From contig JAUQYW010000034.1 in NCBI GenBank assembly GCA_030587525.1, positions 1-20,412 of the forward strand: a stretch of DNA of 20,412 nucleotides, in the 5' to 3' direction. The DNA comes from Candidatus Sigynarchaeota archaeon (GTDB lineage: Archaea; Asgardarchaeota; Lokiarchaeia; Sigynarchaeales; Sigynarchaeaceae). This document shows, piece after piece, positions 14,395 to 20,412 of this stretch. The notes under the pieces were generated by a model. The model had not been told where the DNA came from. It worked only from the letters and a program-made list of their open reading frames with translations, and made no database searches. The stretch's first letter is position 1, and every line of letters starts with the position of its first letter. Both the position numbers and the translations under genes were made by a program.

Positions 14395-14871
14395 ATGTCA
14401 GGACCACCACCTCTTCGCATCCCGAGCTGGTACGGCGCGTGTTATTGCCGGTACTGCAGAGCTGCATTTAGCAACTCGATGGAGAAAGCATCCCACGAGG
14501 GTAGATGCCCGCAGCGGGGCTCGTTTGCATCCAGCTCGTCATCAAGAACCACGCCGAACGCTTCGAGTGGCTCGTCGGGTTTCAGCAGCCGTCCGGCCGG
14601 CAATTATAATTGGGATTATGATGGTGCGAAGGAGAAAGCTTCCACGCCCGTGGCCAAGAAAGAAGTGGATAACATCAAGAAGCGAGCGGATATCTTTGCC
14701 GGGTTAGCCATCATATTCATGATCGTGGCATTCGTCGGGGGACTTTCACAAGCGGGTTCCAATAATGCCCTCGTGATTATGGGCATCTTCATTTTTCTCT
14801 GCTTTTTGATGCTCTGCGCTTCGAACCAGACCCGGAAAGGATTTAACAAGTATATTTATGGCCGTCACTGA
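14395..14871 (+). CDS. Small membrane protein with degenerate zinc knuckle and two transmembrane helices
   Basis: 158 residues from the ATG at 14395. The N-terminus has a CRYC knuckle (Cys 18 and 21) and a second half-site 'GRCPQRG' (Cys 38), in which the expected final cysteine is Arg 41; His 34 or Cys 16 might serve as a ligand instead. A Ser-rich linker (about 43-66) follows, then a charged helix and two transmembrane helices (about 101-118 and 124-142), ending in a basic tail. Small proteins with an N-terminal zinc ribbon and C-terminal membrane helices are common in archaea, usually without known function. The frame stays open upstream to a GTG at 14170, but that extension crosses the GC-rich hairpin and terminator and has an unlikely sequence. 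A TATA-like CTATTATAG lies about 34 nt upstream. Confidence 0.6.
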   Translation: MSGPPPLRIPSWYGACYCRYCRAAFSNSMEKASHEGRCPQRGSFASSSSSRTTPNASSGSSGFSSRPAGNYNWDYDGAKEKASTPVAKKEVDNIKKRADIFAGLAIIFMIVAFVGGLSQAGSNNALVIMGIFIFLCFLMLCASNQTRKGFNKYIYGRH

Positions 14872-14908
14872 TTTTCCATCTTCGTTAATACTCTTGATTC
14901 ACGTCGGG

Positions 14909-15043
14909 ATGAATACGGCAAGAACACCGGAAAAAATTTCTTTTCCGGAAGAAATCAAGCGTCGCGGCCCCGCGAAGGTCGAAGCCCGGCGCAGACTCGC
15001 GCCCGACGAGGTCGAGCGCCTTTTCTTCAACCAATGCAAGTGA
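14909..15043 (+). CDS. Small basic protein, unknown (44 residues)
   Basis: A short frame from ATG 14909 encoding a charged, probably helical peptide with 'EEIKRRGPAKVEARRRLAPD' and a single cysteine near the end. The frame can be extended upstream to an ATG at 14858, which would overlap the previous gene by 14 nt; that extension is hydrophobic and less convincing. It ends 6 nt before the next zinc-ribbon gene, so it is probably cotranscribed with it. I recognise no family. Coding status rests on G/C-rich third positions and tight spacing. Confidence 0.45.
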   Translation: MNTARTPEKISFPEEIKRRGPAKVEARRRLAPDEVERLFFNQCK

Positions 15044-15049
15044 CCCACC

Positions 15050-15253
15050 ATGCTGAAAAGGATTGTATGCCCCCATTGCGAGAACGCGGAACTCCGGTAT
15101 GTACCGGAAGCTTCTAAGGATCCCACCGTTCCCATCGATTACCGCATCACGTGCTGGGAATGCCATAAAACATTTCTCGTGTTCAGACCTGGAGCGATCC
15201 CGGCCAGCATCGAGGAACTCGAGACGCCAGTCAAGGAGAAAGCCCGGGCGTGA
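15050..15253 (+). CDS. Small zinc-ribbon protein
   Basis: 67 residues with two CxxC knuckles, Cys 7/10 (CPHC) and Cys 35/38 (CWEC), separated by 24 residues, a complete four-cysteine zinc ribbon. The spacer contains a beta-strand-rich 'DYRITCWECHKTFLVF' typical of rubredoxin-like ribbons. The C-terminal 20 residues are charged and probably flexible. Ribbons of this kind bind nucleic acid or protein partners, and nothing more specific can be said. It starts at ATG 15050, 6 nt after the preceding small gene, in a likely three-gene unit with the membrane zinc-knuckle protein. A hairpin and T7 follow directly. Confidence 0.75.
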   Translation: MLKRIVCPHCENAELRYVPEASKDPTVPIDYRITCWECHKTFLVFRPGAIPASIEELETPVKEKARA

Positions 15254-15271
15254 TGCCCTTGCCCTTTTTTT
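15246..15271 (+). terminator. Small hairpin plus T7 after the zinc-ribbon gene
   Basis: GGGC (15246-15249) pairs with GCCC (15255-15258) across a 5-nt loop that includes the stop region; a T7 run occupies 15265-15271. It closes the plus-strand cluster before the convergent kinase-like gene. Confidence 0.5.
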
Positions 15272-15334
15272 CAATTCCCATAATTATTGGGTGCCTATCG
15301 TGAGTTCCTATCATTCCCGCATAATCCCGCGTGC

Positions 15335-17563
15335 TCAGACATAGAAGCCCATTAACGGGCTGTTAATATATGGGAGAATCGGAAGAAATACAAGTGCGAT
15401 GAGCACTGGGATCAACAAGTTATCGGAGATCGGAAGCCGCGGCGTGATCATATCCACGAGCAAGTAGAGCCCGGCGACGAGAAACGCAAATGGCCAAGAA
15501 ACGAACAGGAGCGCACACAAAAACGAGATGCCCGTTCCTGCGATGGCACCTTCCCACGTTTTTTTCTTGTAGAACGGGAACGGGTGCTTGCCGATGGATT
15601 TGCCGACAAACACGCCTGCCGTGTCTCCGAAGCAAAGCGAGCAAAAGCCGGCGAAGCAGACGAAGGTGCCCTGGAGCTTATATGCAGGATTGAAGGTCAG
15701 AATGATGATCATAAGGAGCAACGATGCGAACATGACGACAAAATCCGCCATCGACGACTTTTCTTTCTTCCGGAACGTGTAAAAAAAATAATCTTTCATG
15801 AAAAAATACGTCTTCGGTGACGCGAGCAGCACGTGCAAGTCGAGCACCCACAAGAACACGAGCCCGGCCGCTATAACAAGCTTGACGGCGTAGCTGCCAA
15901 TTTCCAGGTTGTTGAGGCGGAGGACGTAATCGAAGATGATCGCCCCCTCGTTCACGAAATTGTACCGGTCGTACTTTTGGATGTCAACGAATTGCATGAG
16001 GCTCGAACCGATAGGATCGAAGCCGATGATCAATAATGCGACGCAGATGTGGGGAATCTTCCGCAGAATTTCTTGTTTCCACGAGAAAGGTGATTTTTCA
16101 GCGAGCAATGTCGATTTAAATTCTCGCGTCGGGGCATCGCGGTGCCAAAACTTGTCGATCAACGGCGTGGAGACGAGGAAGAAGAGAAACACGAAGCCGA
16201 TCACGATCACGGTGGCAAGATTGATGGGCGCGGGGAATATAAAGCCGTCCGCATAGGATTCGCCGAGCCGCTCGCCTTGGAAACCAGTGAAAGGCAGCAA
16301 CATCAAGACGGCAACAACCACGAAGCACATCGTCATTGCGATGTTGTTGATGGGCTCGCTCTCTTGCTCGAACCTTTTCCTCTGTTTCAAGTGCAAGAAC
16401 ACGAAGAAATTGAATATTCCACATGCGAAAAAAATGTACGCGAGGAGGATGCTATGCACGGTCGAGTTCTTGTTGTTCATGTCGAAATCTGTTATGAAAA
16501 ATGCGATATCTTGCTGGCCGACGTGGCCGATCGCATTTTCCACCCAGATCGTGATGACTTGATCGTTTGAAAATCGCTCGTGCTGCAAGAACTGGGCGCC
16601 GGTATTGTTCTCGATCGTCGATCGCCTCACGCTCGTGAAATTCATGCCGCGTGGAAAAAAGTAGATTTCAGAATCGATGCGGGCGGCGGAGCCGTTCGTT
16701 ATGTTCGCTTCGAAAGACAAGATCAAGTCGTCGACCGACGTGAACGAGTAGTCAAAGTCTTTCACTGGATCCAAGGTGCTATTCGAATCAAATATCGAAG
16801 ACCCGCTGCTAAACGTGTTGCCGGGCAAGAAATCCTTGTGAATGACATGCGTTCCCGTCCCGTTTCGTTGCACGTAGAACAGATCGAAAGCGCCCCCGGA
16901 ATCCATCAGCACGGCGGGGGATGTTATGGAATCCGTGCCCAAGGCTAATGTCGTGGCTGAACCTAATGTGAAAGAAGACGTCATGGACCTCGTCGCGATG
17001 CTGTAAACGCCGGAATTGTTCACCATCCACGACATCTCGTATCCCGTGGCCGCGTTGCCGGCAATCGTGGGAAATTGTTCGACCCGAGGACCCCCAAGGT
17101 TGGAACACAAGACGGGACCGGCGATGATCGTGCTTGTTGTTAGATTCATGACCGCGAAAAACGCTCGCCGTGATGACTGGTTCGATGGCTCGAGCAATGC
17201 GTCCCATGCAAGCAAGATCGCGTTGCCCGTTCCTGTTTCAACGGTCATCGCGAATAAATTGCCCGCCCCGGTGAGGTTGCTGGCCACGAGCAGTTCCTGG
17301 TCGGCCCACGAGAACCCCCGCGTAGCTGATTCCTTGTACCAGATGCTCTCGTTGTCGATGTAGCAGATAACCACGTGATCACCAGGTAACGACGTGAGAG
17401 ATACCGATTCCACGCCGGATAATCGAAATGGAAGCCTGTCCGGGCTCGTGGAGGCCACGAACTCGCGGTACGGGATGATCATCGGCCCGACAAGGACTAG
17501 CACGAAAAAAATGCCGACTAGCACCAATCCAATCTTCGTGAGTCGACGGTTCATGATTTTCAT
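15335..17563 (-). CDS. Polyprenol (dolichol) kinase-like membrane protein with large external N-terminal domain
   Basis: 742 residues. A transmembrane helix at about 10-30 is followed by an external domain (about 35-367) rich in beta-strands, with an Asp-box-like 'ATRGFSWADQ' and about twelve N-x-S/T sequons. It looks like a sialidase-type propeller, though I cannot count the blades. About ten hydrophobic segments follow. The C-terminal part carries the signature of CTP-dependent dolichol, phytol and diacylglycerol kinases: 'ILRKIPHICVALLI' (499-512), 'FGDTAGVFVGKSIGK' (645-659), 'KKKTWEGAIAGT' (666-677) and 'ISDNLLIPV' (712-720). The likely reaction is phosphorylation of a membrane isoprenoid alcohol, perhaps the glycan carrier dolichol. 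Known family members lack the external domain as far as I know, so this is an unusual fusion. Starts at ATG 17563 or 17554. A TATA box at 17605-17610 predicts a short leader. Confidence 0.85.
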   Translation of the reverse strand: MKIMNRRLTKIGLVLVGIFFVLVLVGPMIIPYREFVASTSPDRLPFRLSGVESVSLTSLPGDHVVICYIDNESIWYKESATRGFSWADQELLVASNLTGAGNLFAMTVETGTGNAILLAWDALLEPSNQSSRRAFFAVMNLTTSTIIAGPVLCSNLGGPRVEQFPTIAGNAATGYEMSWMVNNSGVYSIATRSMTSSFTLGSATTLALGTDSITSPAVLMDSGGAFDLFYVQRNGTGTHVIHKDFLPGNTFSSGSSIFDSNSTLDPVKDFDYSFTSVDDLILSFEANITNGSAARIDSEIYFFPRGMNFTSVRRSTIENNTGAQFLQHERFSNDQVITIWVENAIGHVGQQDIAFFITDFDMNNKNSTVHSILLAYIFFACGIFNFFVFLHLKQRKRFEQESEPINNIAMTMCFVVVAVLMLLPFTGFQGERLGESYADGFIFPAPINLATVIVIGFVFLFFLVSTPLIDKFWHRDAPTREFKSTLLAEKSPFSWKQEILRKIPHICVALLIIGFDPIGSSLMQFVDIQKYDRYNFVNEGAIIFDYVLRLNNLEIGSYAVKLVIAAGLVFLWVLDLHVLLASPKTYFFMKDYFFYTFRKKEKSSMADFVVMFASLLLMIIILTFNPAYKLQGTFVCFAGFCSLCFGDTAGVFVGKSIGKHPFPFYKKKTWEGAIAGTGISFLCALLFVSWPFAFLVAGLYLLVDMITPRLPISDNLLIPVLIALVFLPILPYINSPLMGFYV

Positions 17564-17604
17564 CGGTTTCTTGCTGGTATTTGCTCGCGTGGCTTGGAAC
17601 TCGC

Positions 17605-17610
17605 TATAAA
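17605..17610 (-). promoter_or_regulatory. TATA-like box for the kinase-like gene
   Basis: The minus strand reads TTTATA here, with a purine-rich GGAAA element just upstream that resembles a BRE. It lies about 44 nt from the ATG at 17563, so the 5' leader would be about 15-25 nt. Confidence 0.45.
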
Positions 17611-17682
17611 GATTTCCTTAAACAACCTATTATACAAAACGCTGTACGGGTTTTAATGCCTTTTTTTCGAGGGCTGACAAGT

Positions 17683-18498
17683 TCAATAGATCCTTATGTC
17701 GATCTCCTTCGCTTTCACGTGAGCCTGGAAGTACTGGCGGAGCTCGTCCTTGTCCTTCGCGGAGATTGCATAGATGCCGGTCTCCGCGGGGTCACGTGCG
17801 ACGGTATATACTTGAACGATGTCAGGCTTGATGAAATCATATGCTTCGGACAAGGCTTTCAAGTTTTCCCCTGTCATATTCGACGGTATCGCGGGGTTCA
17901 TGGACTTGAAAAGCAAGGTCTGTATCGCGAGGCGATTCGGTGCATGGGATTTCATTTCTTCTCTGAGTAAAGCAATGTTCTTGATGATGGCCGTGACCGG
18001 TGGCACGGAGTGGTCGGGCCGGTTAACCTTGTTGAAACAATCCTGGACCGCGCAATCAAGCTTGGCCATGACCAGGTCGAATCCTGCGAGCACCTTGCGC
18101 ACGGCGGGATCTCCCAAGGTCGTGGAATTCGTGAAGATCGATATCAGCGGCCCCTTGTCTGGCCTGGCGACGTTTTCCTTGACCTTGCGGGCAATGGTCA
18201 AGTATGTTTCGAGGTGGCTCGCGAGCGTCGTTTCGCCCATGTAGCCGAAGGTCGCGCTGTCGATCTCGGGAAGATTCTTGAATGCAGATTCGATTTCCTT
18301 TCGGAAGGTTTCAGCATCGACCGGCGGCTTATAACGGAACGTGATGGGCACGACCTCGCTAGGTTTGCTCTTACCGATCTCGCAATACGCGCAGTTGAAC
18401 GTGCATTTTTTCTTTTCGCCGAGCATATTGATGCCGAGGCTCAAGCCTAGCCGGCGGGAATGGACTGGACCGAACGTGAATTTAGCCGTGTACCACAT
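17683..18498 (-). CDS. Radical SAM protein (COG0731-like)
   Basis: 271 residues. The N-terminus has 'FGPVHSRRLGLSLGINML' (9-26), a signature I associate with COG0731 radical SAM oxidoreductases, followed by the cluster-binding C-x3-C-x2-C at Cys 32, 36 and 39 (KCTFNCAYCEIG). A glycine-rich 'FGYMGETTLASH' and 'ISIFTNSTTL' match the SAM-binding barrel strands. These enzymes use a [4Fe-4S] cluster to cleave S-adenosylmethionine and start radical chemistry; the substrate of this group is unknown to me. The ATG at 18498 lies 9 nt after the stop of the TauE/SafE permease gene, so the two are very likely cotranscribed. The barrel may be complete, and there is no C-terminal SPASM-type cysteine cluster. 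Confidence 0.88.
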   Translation of the reverse strand: MWYTAKFTFGPVHSRRLGLSLGINMLGEKKKCTFNCAYCEIGKSKPSEVVPITFRYKPPVDAETFRKEIESAFKNLPEIDSATFGYMGETTLASHLETYLTIARKVKENVARPDKGPLISIFTNSTTLGDPAVRKVLAGFDLVMAKLDCAVQDCFNKVNRPDHSVPPVTAIIKNIALLREEMKSHAPNRLAIQTLLFKSMNPAIPSNMTGENLKALSEAYDFIKPDIVQVYTVARDPAETGIYAISAKDKDELRQYFQAHVKAKEIDIRIY

Positions 18499-18507
18499 GC
18501 CTCGATG

Positions 18508-19458
18508 CTATGGTTTCTGGATCTGATTTTCCCGGGAATTTGGCTTTTTCTTGTTGACGATCACGACCGTGACCACGAACGTCACCCCGACGACGACCAT
18601 CAACACGATATCATCAACGGGAAAGAAGACATCGATGATCTTGAACACCGCGAGCACGATCAGCAGGATCGAGATGTTGATCTTCAATCCCTTGCTCGTC
18701 GAGCCCTTCGCGATCTTGGCGCCGATCTGGGCACCGAAGATGGAGCCCGCCGCGAAGAGCAGGCCGACGAAGATGTCCACCTCCCCGACCGAAAACTTCA
18801 CGATGGACCCCGTGAGCGAGTTGAACAAGAGCATGAACCCGCTGGTCGCGACTATGATGTGGACGGGCATGTTGCACACGAAATTGAACGCGGGAACCAT
18901 AACCATGCCCCCGCCGATGCCGAGGAATCCCGATAAGAAACCCGCGAGGGCAGCCCACGGGACAATTTTCATGAACGAAAATGCATATTCAAAGACCTTT
19001 CCATCCTTGTCGACGATCTTCTGGTTGAAGATCCACCGGCCCTCGCACGCGAGGTTTTTCGGATCGTGGTTGTTTTTCTTCGCGATCATGTACGTGCCCG
19101 AAAATAAGACGAAGCCGTAGAAGATTAGTTTCATGACGTCCTTTCCAAAGCTTCCAGTAACGACCCCGGTCATGAGGCTGCCAACGATGTTGAAGGGGCA
19201 AGAAACCGCTGCCAGGTAGAGCCCCGTCTTGAAATCAATGCGCTTCTGGCGGAAATAGGCATGTGTCGTCGAGATGCTGTTGAGGAACACGACGAATAGC
19301 GACGTCCCGATAGCGACATTGACGGGCAAGAAGAGGATCGATTCGAAAACCGGCCCATACAAGGAACCGCCCCCCGTTCCGGAAAGTGCTGCGTAAATAC
19401 CAATCAAAAAACCGAGGACGAGACCTAGGATGATAATTACGCCCAATTCCAAAGCCAT
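18508..19458 (-). CDS. TauE/SafE (TSUP) family membrane permease
   Basis: 316 residues with about eight hydrophobic segments in two repeats. The first carries 'ALSGTGGGSLYGPVF' (24-38), the second 'GFLSGFLGIGGGMVMVPAF' (about 177-195), the glycine-rich half-helix motifs of this family. TSUP proteins move sulfite, sulfonates, thiosulfate and other organic anions across the cytoplasmic membrane. A hydrophilic loop of about 30 residues (128-160) separates the halves. The C-terminus is basic and Lys-rich (KKKPNS), as expected inside the cell. It probably forms a two-gene transcript with the radical SAM gene 9 nt downstream, which hints that the permease supplies or removes the enzyme's substrate or product. 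A TATA-like box lies about 26 nt before the ATG. Confidence 0.9.
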   Translation of the reverse strand: MALELGVIIILGLVLGFLIGIYAALSGTGGGSLYGPVFESILFLPVNVAIGTSLFVVFLNSISTTHAYFRQKRIDFKTGLYLAAVSCPFNIVGSLMTGVVTGSFGKDVMKLIFYGFVLFSGTYMIAKKNNHDPKNLACEGRWIFNQKIVDKDGKVFEYAFSFMKIVPWAALAGFLSGFLGIGGGMVMVPAFNFVCNMPVHIIVATSGFMLLFNSLTGSIVKFSVGEVDIFVGLLFAAGSIFGAQIGAKIAKGSTSKGLKINISILLIVLAVFKIIDVFFPVDDIVLMVVVGVTFVVTVVIVNKKKPNSRENQIQKP

Positions 19459-19478
19459 AGGTGATTGAATTAAGTCCC

Positions 19479-19487
19479 GATTAAAAG
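19479..19487 (-). promoter_or_regulatory. TATA-like box for the TSUP gene
   Basis: The minus strand reads CTTTTAATC here, about 26 nt before the ATG at 19458, with no Shine-Dalgarno site. A leaderless transcript is likely. Confidence 0.45.
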
Positions 19488-19513
19488 GAAACCTTCCGGG
19501 ATTGAACTATATC

Positions 19514-19531
19514 TTAATTACATATAATTAA
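19514..19531. repeat. AT-rich perfect inverted repeat
   Basis: Arms TTAATTA and TAATTAA with a CATA spacer. It sits between the phosphodiesterase stop and the TSUP promoter, about 30-45 nt upstream of the latter's TATA box. It could be an operator or part of a termination region. Confidence 0.45.
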
Positions 19532-19534
19532 TCA

Positions 19535-20377
19535 TCAAGGATATGAAAAGCCCGCTTTCTTAATGCACGTTTTCACGAACGGCACGTTGTCCGTCTCGAA
19601 CCCGTCGACGCCCGCGTTGATGTAATTGAGCGCGAGCTTTTCGTCATCGGGAATCCGGGGGCAGAACTTGACGCCGCAATCGTGGGCATACTCCAAGCGG
19701 GAGATGGGCAGGTACTTATAATACGTCATGAACCCCCAGATGTGTTTCTTCTTGCACTGGCGGAGGATCCAAGCGCCAATGAACGAGCCCAGGGGAAGAC
19801 CTTGCAGGCCAGCGCAGTACCCCTTCTTGTCGTTGAAAAAATCATATTTTTGCAGGTCCATCTGCCAGAGCAGTTTCTGGAGCTTCACGATGGCTGGCCA
19901 CTGGAAACTCGTGAACACGATGGGCGCCATCAAGGCGTCGTGGTCGATGCCCGCGGCGCGCATCTTCTCGATCAACAAGAGCTCGAACCCGCCTTCCTTC
20001 AGCTCGACTTGCGCCCCGGCTTTTCGTGCCTTCAAGAATGCGAGGAACTCGTCAATATCTAGAATATGCGCGCCTTGATCGTACTGGATTGCTTTCAAGT
20101 AGGCGAGCGTGTGTTCCTTGACGGGGCCAGAAGGCTCCTCGTTGAATTCTGACTTGTCGGGAATCTTTTTCGCGTGCTTCGCTATGCCGTCGATGGTGCT
20201 GTTGTGGATGAGGACCACTTGCTTGTCCTTGGTGAGCCGAATATCACATTCCAGGACATTTGCGCCTTCCTTCAAGGCTTCTTCATAGGCGGGGATGCTA
20301 TTTTCGAGCAAACCGCTCTTGAACGCCCCGCGATGGGAATCAATGACGAACTCATGCTTTTCGAGCGATCGGTTCAT
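19535..20377 (-). CDS. Glycerophosphodiester phosphodiesterase (GDPD family)
   Basis: 280 residues. GDPD enzymes hydrolyse glycerophosphodiesters to glycerol phosphate and an alcohol, usually needing a metal ion. The catalytic elements are present: 'DSHRGAFKSG' with His 15 and Arg 16, 'LLENSIPAYEEAL', 'VLECDIRLTKD' with Glu 43 and Asp 45, and 'VVLIHN' with His 58. The C-terminal 'AGVDGFETDNVPF' is the family's closing strand. No signal peptide is seen, so it is likely cytoplasmic, perhaps recycling polar head groups of membrane lipids. The ATG at 20377 has a TATATA box about 26 nt upstream. It is on the same strand as the TSUP, radical SAM and kinase-like genes, but has its own promoter. Confidence 0.9.
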   Translation of the reverse strand: MNRSLEKHEFVIDSHRGAFKSGLLENSIPAYEEALKEGANVLECDIRLTKDKQVVLIHNSTIDGIAKHAKKIPDKSEFNEEPSGPVKEHTLAYLKAIQYDQGAHILDIDEFLAFLKARKAGAQVELKEGGFELLLIEKMRAAGIDHDALMAPIVFTSFQWPAIVKLQKLLWQMDLQKYDFFNDKKGYCAGLQGLPLGSFIGAWILRQCKKKHIWGFMTYYKYLPISRLEYAHDCGVKFCPRIPDDEKLALNYINAGVDGFETDNVPFVKTCIKKAGFSYP

Positions 20378-20399
20378 AAACCTAGTTCAATTTCACGAC

Positions 20400-20407
20400 A
20401 TATATAC
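20400..20407 (-). promoter_or_regulatory. TATA box for the phosphodiesterase gene
   Basis: The minus strand reads GTATATAT, about 26 nt before the ATG at 20377. It is the clearest textbook TATA box in the window. Confidence 0.6.
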
Positions 20408-20412
20408 GCTAG

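Noticed and set aside
1..20412. CRISPR array, tRNA, rRNA, insertion sequence or integrase
   Set aside because: No regularly spaced direct repeats, cloverleaf, rRNA-like sequence, transposase or recombinase reading frame was seen on either strand.

Overview
The window reads as chromosomal DNA of an archaeon. It has a CDC48/VAT-type AAA ATPase, a FEN1 nuclease ending in a PCNA-binding box, an archaeal NOB1 (PIN domain plus zinc ribbon), and many genes with a TATA-like box about 25-30 nt before the start codon, as expected for leaderless archaeal mRNAs. Start codons include GTG and TTG. Most genes use G/C at third codon positions. The Ig-like spacer and TIR style of one protein resemble Asgard (Lokiarchaeia-type) proteins I recall, but nothing here proves that lineage.

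Layout: (1) 1-777: 5' part of a TldD/PmbA-family gene (minus strand) divergent from a small winged-helix protein. (2) 946-5419: glycine cleavage genes gcvT, gcvH, gcvPA, gcvPB (plus strand); the L protein (dihydrolipoyl dehydrogenase) is not in the window. (3) 5433-10545, minus strand: cdc48, fen1, nob1 and NAD kinase, mostly with separate promoters. (4) 10631-15253: an accessory-looking stretch with a small helical protein, a large receptor-like TIR protein, an unknown 172-aa protein, a possible 29-residue zinc-knuckle peptide, a hairpin-rich non-coding stretch ending in a strong terminator, and three small proteins, two of them with zinc-ribbon features. (5) 15335-20377, minus strand: a polyprenol (dolichol) kinase-like membrane protein fused to a large external domain, a COG0731-type radical SAM protein directly behind a TauE/SafE permease, and a glycerophosphodiester phosphodiesterase.

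The most striking item is the TIR protein (11158-13242). It has an N-terminal signal or anchor, an apparently seven-bladed external beta-propeller with a glycosylation sequon in each repeat, an Ig-like spacer, one transmembrane helix and a cytoplasmic TIR domain that keeps the NADase-type glutamate. This is the topology of a Toll-like receptor. Its ectodomain and its TIR part differ sharply in third-position GC (about 45% versus about 90% in 40-codon samples counted by hand), which suggests the sensor half was swapped or evolves under different pressure.

The second notable item is the kinase-like protein (15335-17563), in which a sequon-rich external domain is joined to a CTP-dependent lipid-kinase-type membrane domain. 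Such kinases make the lipid carrier used for N-glycosylation, so the protein may sense or act on the cell surface while supplying that pathway. The functions of the accessory genes are inferred from sequence alone.
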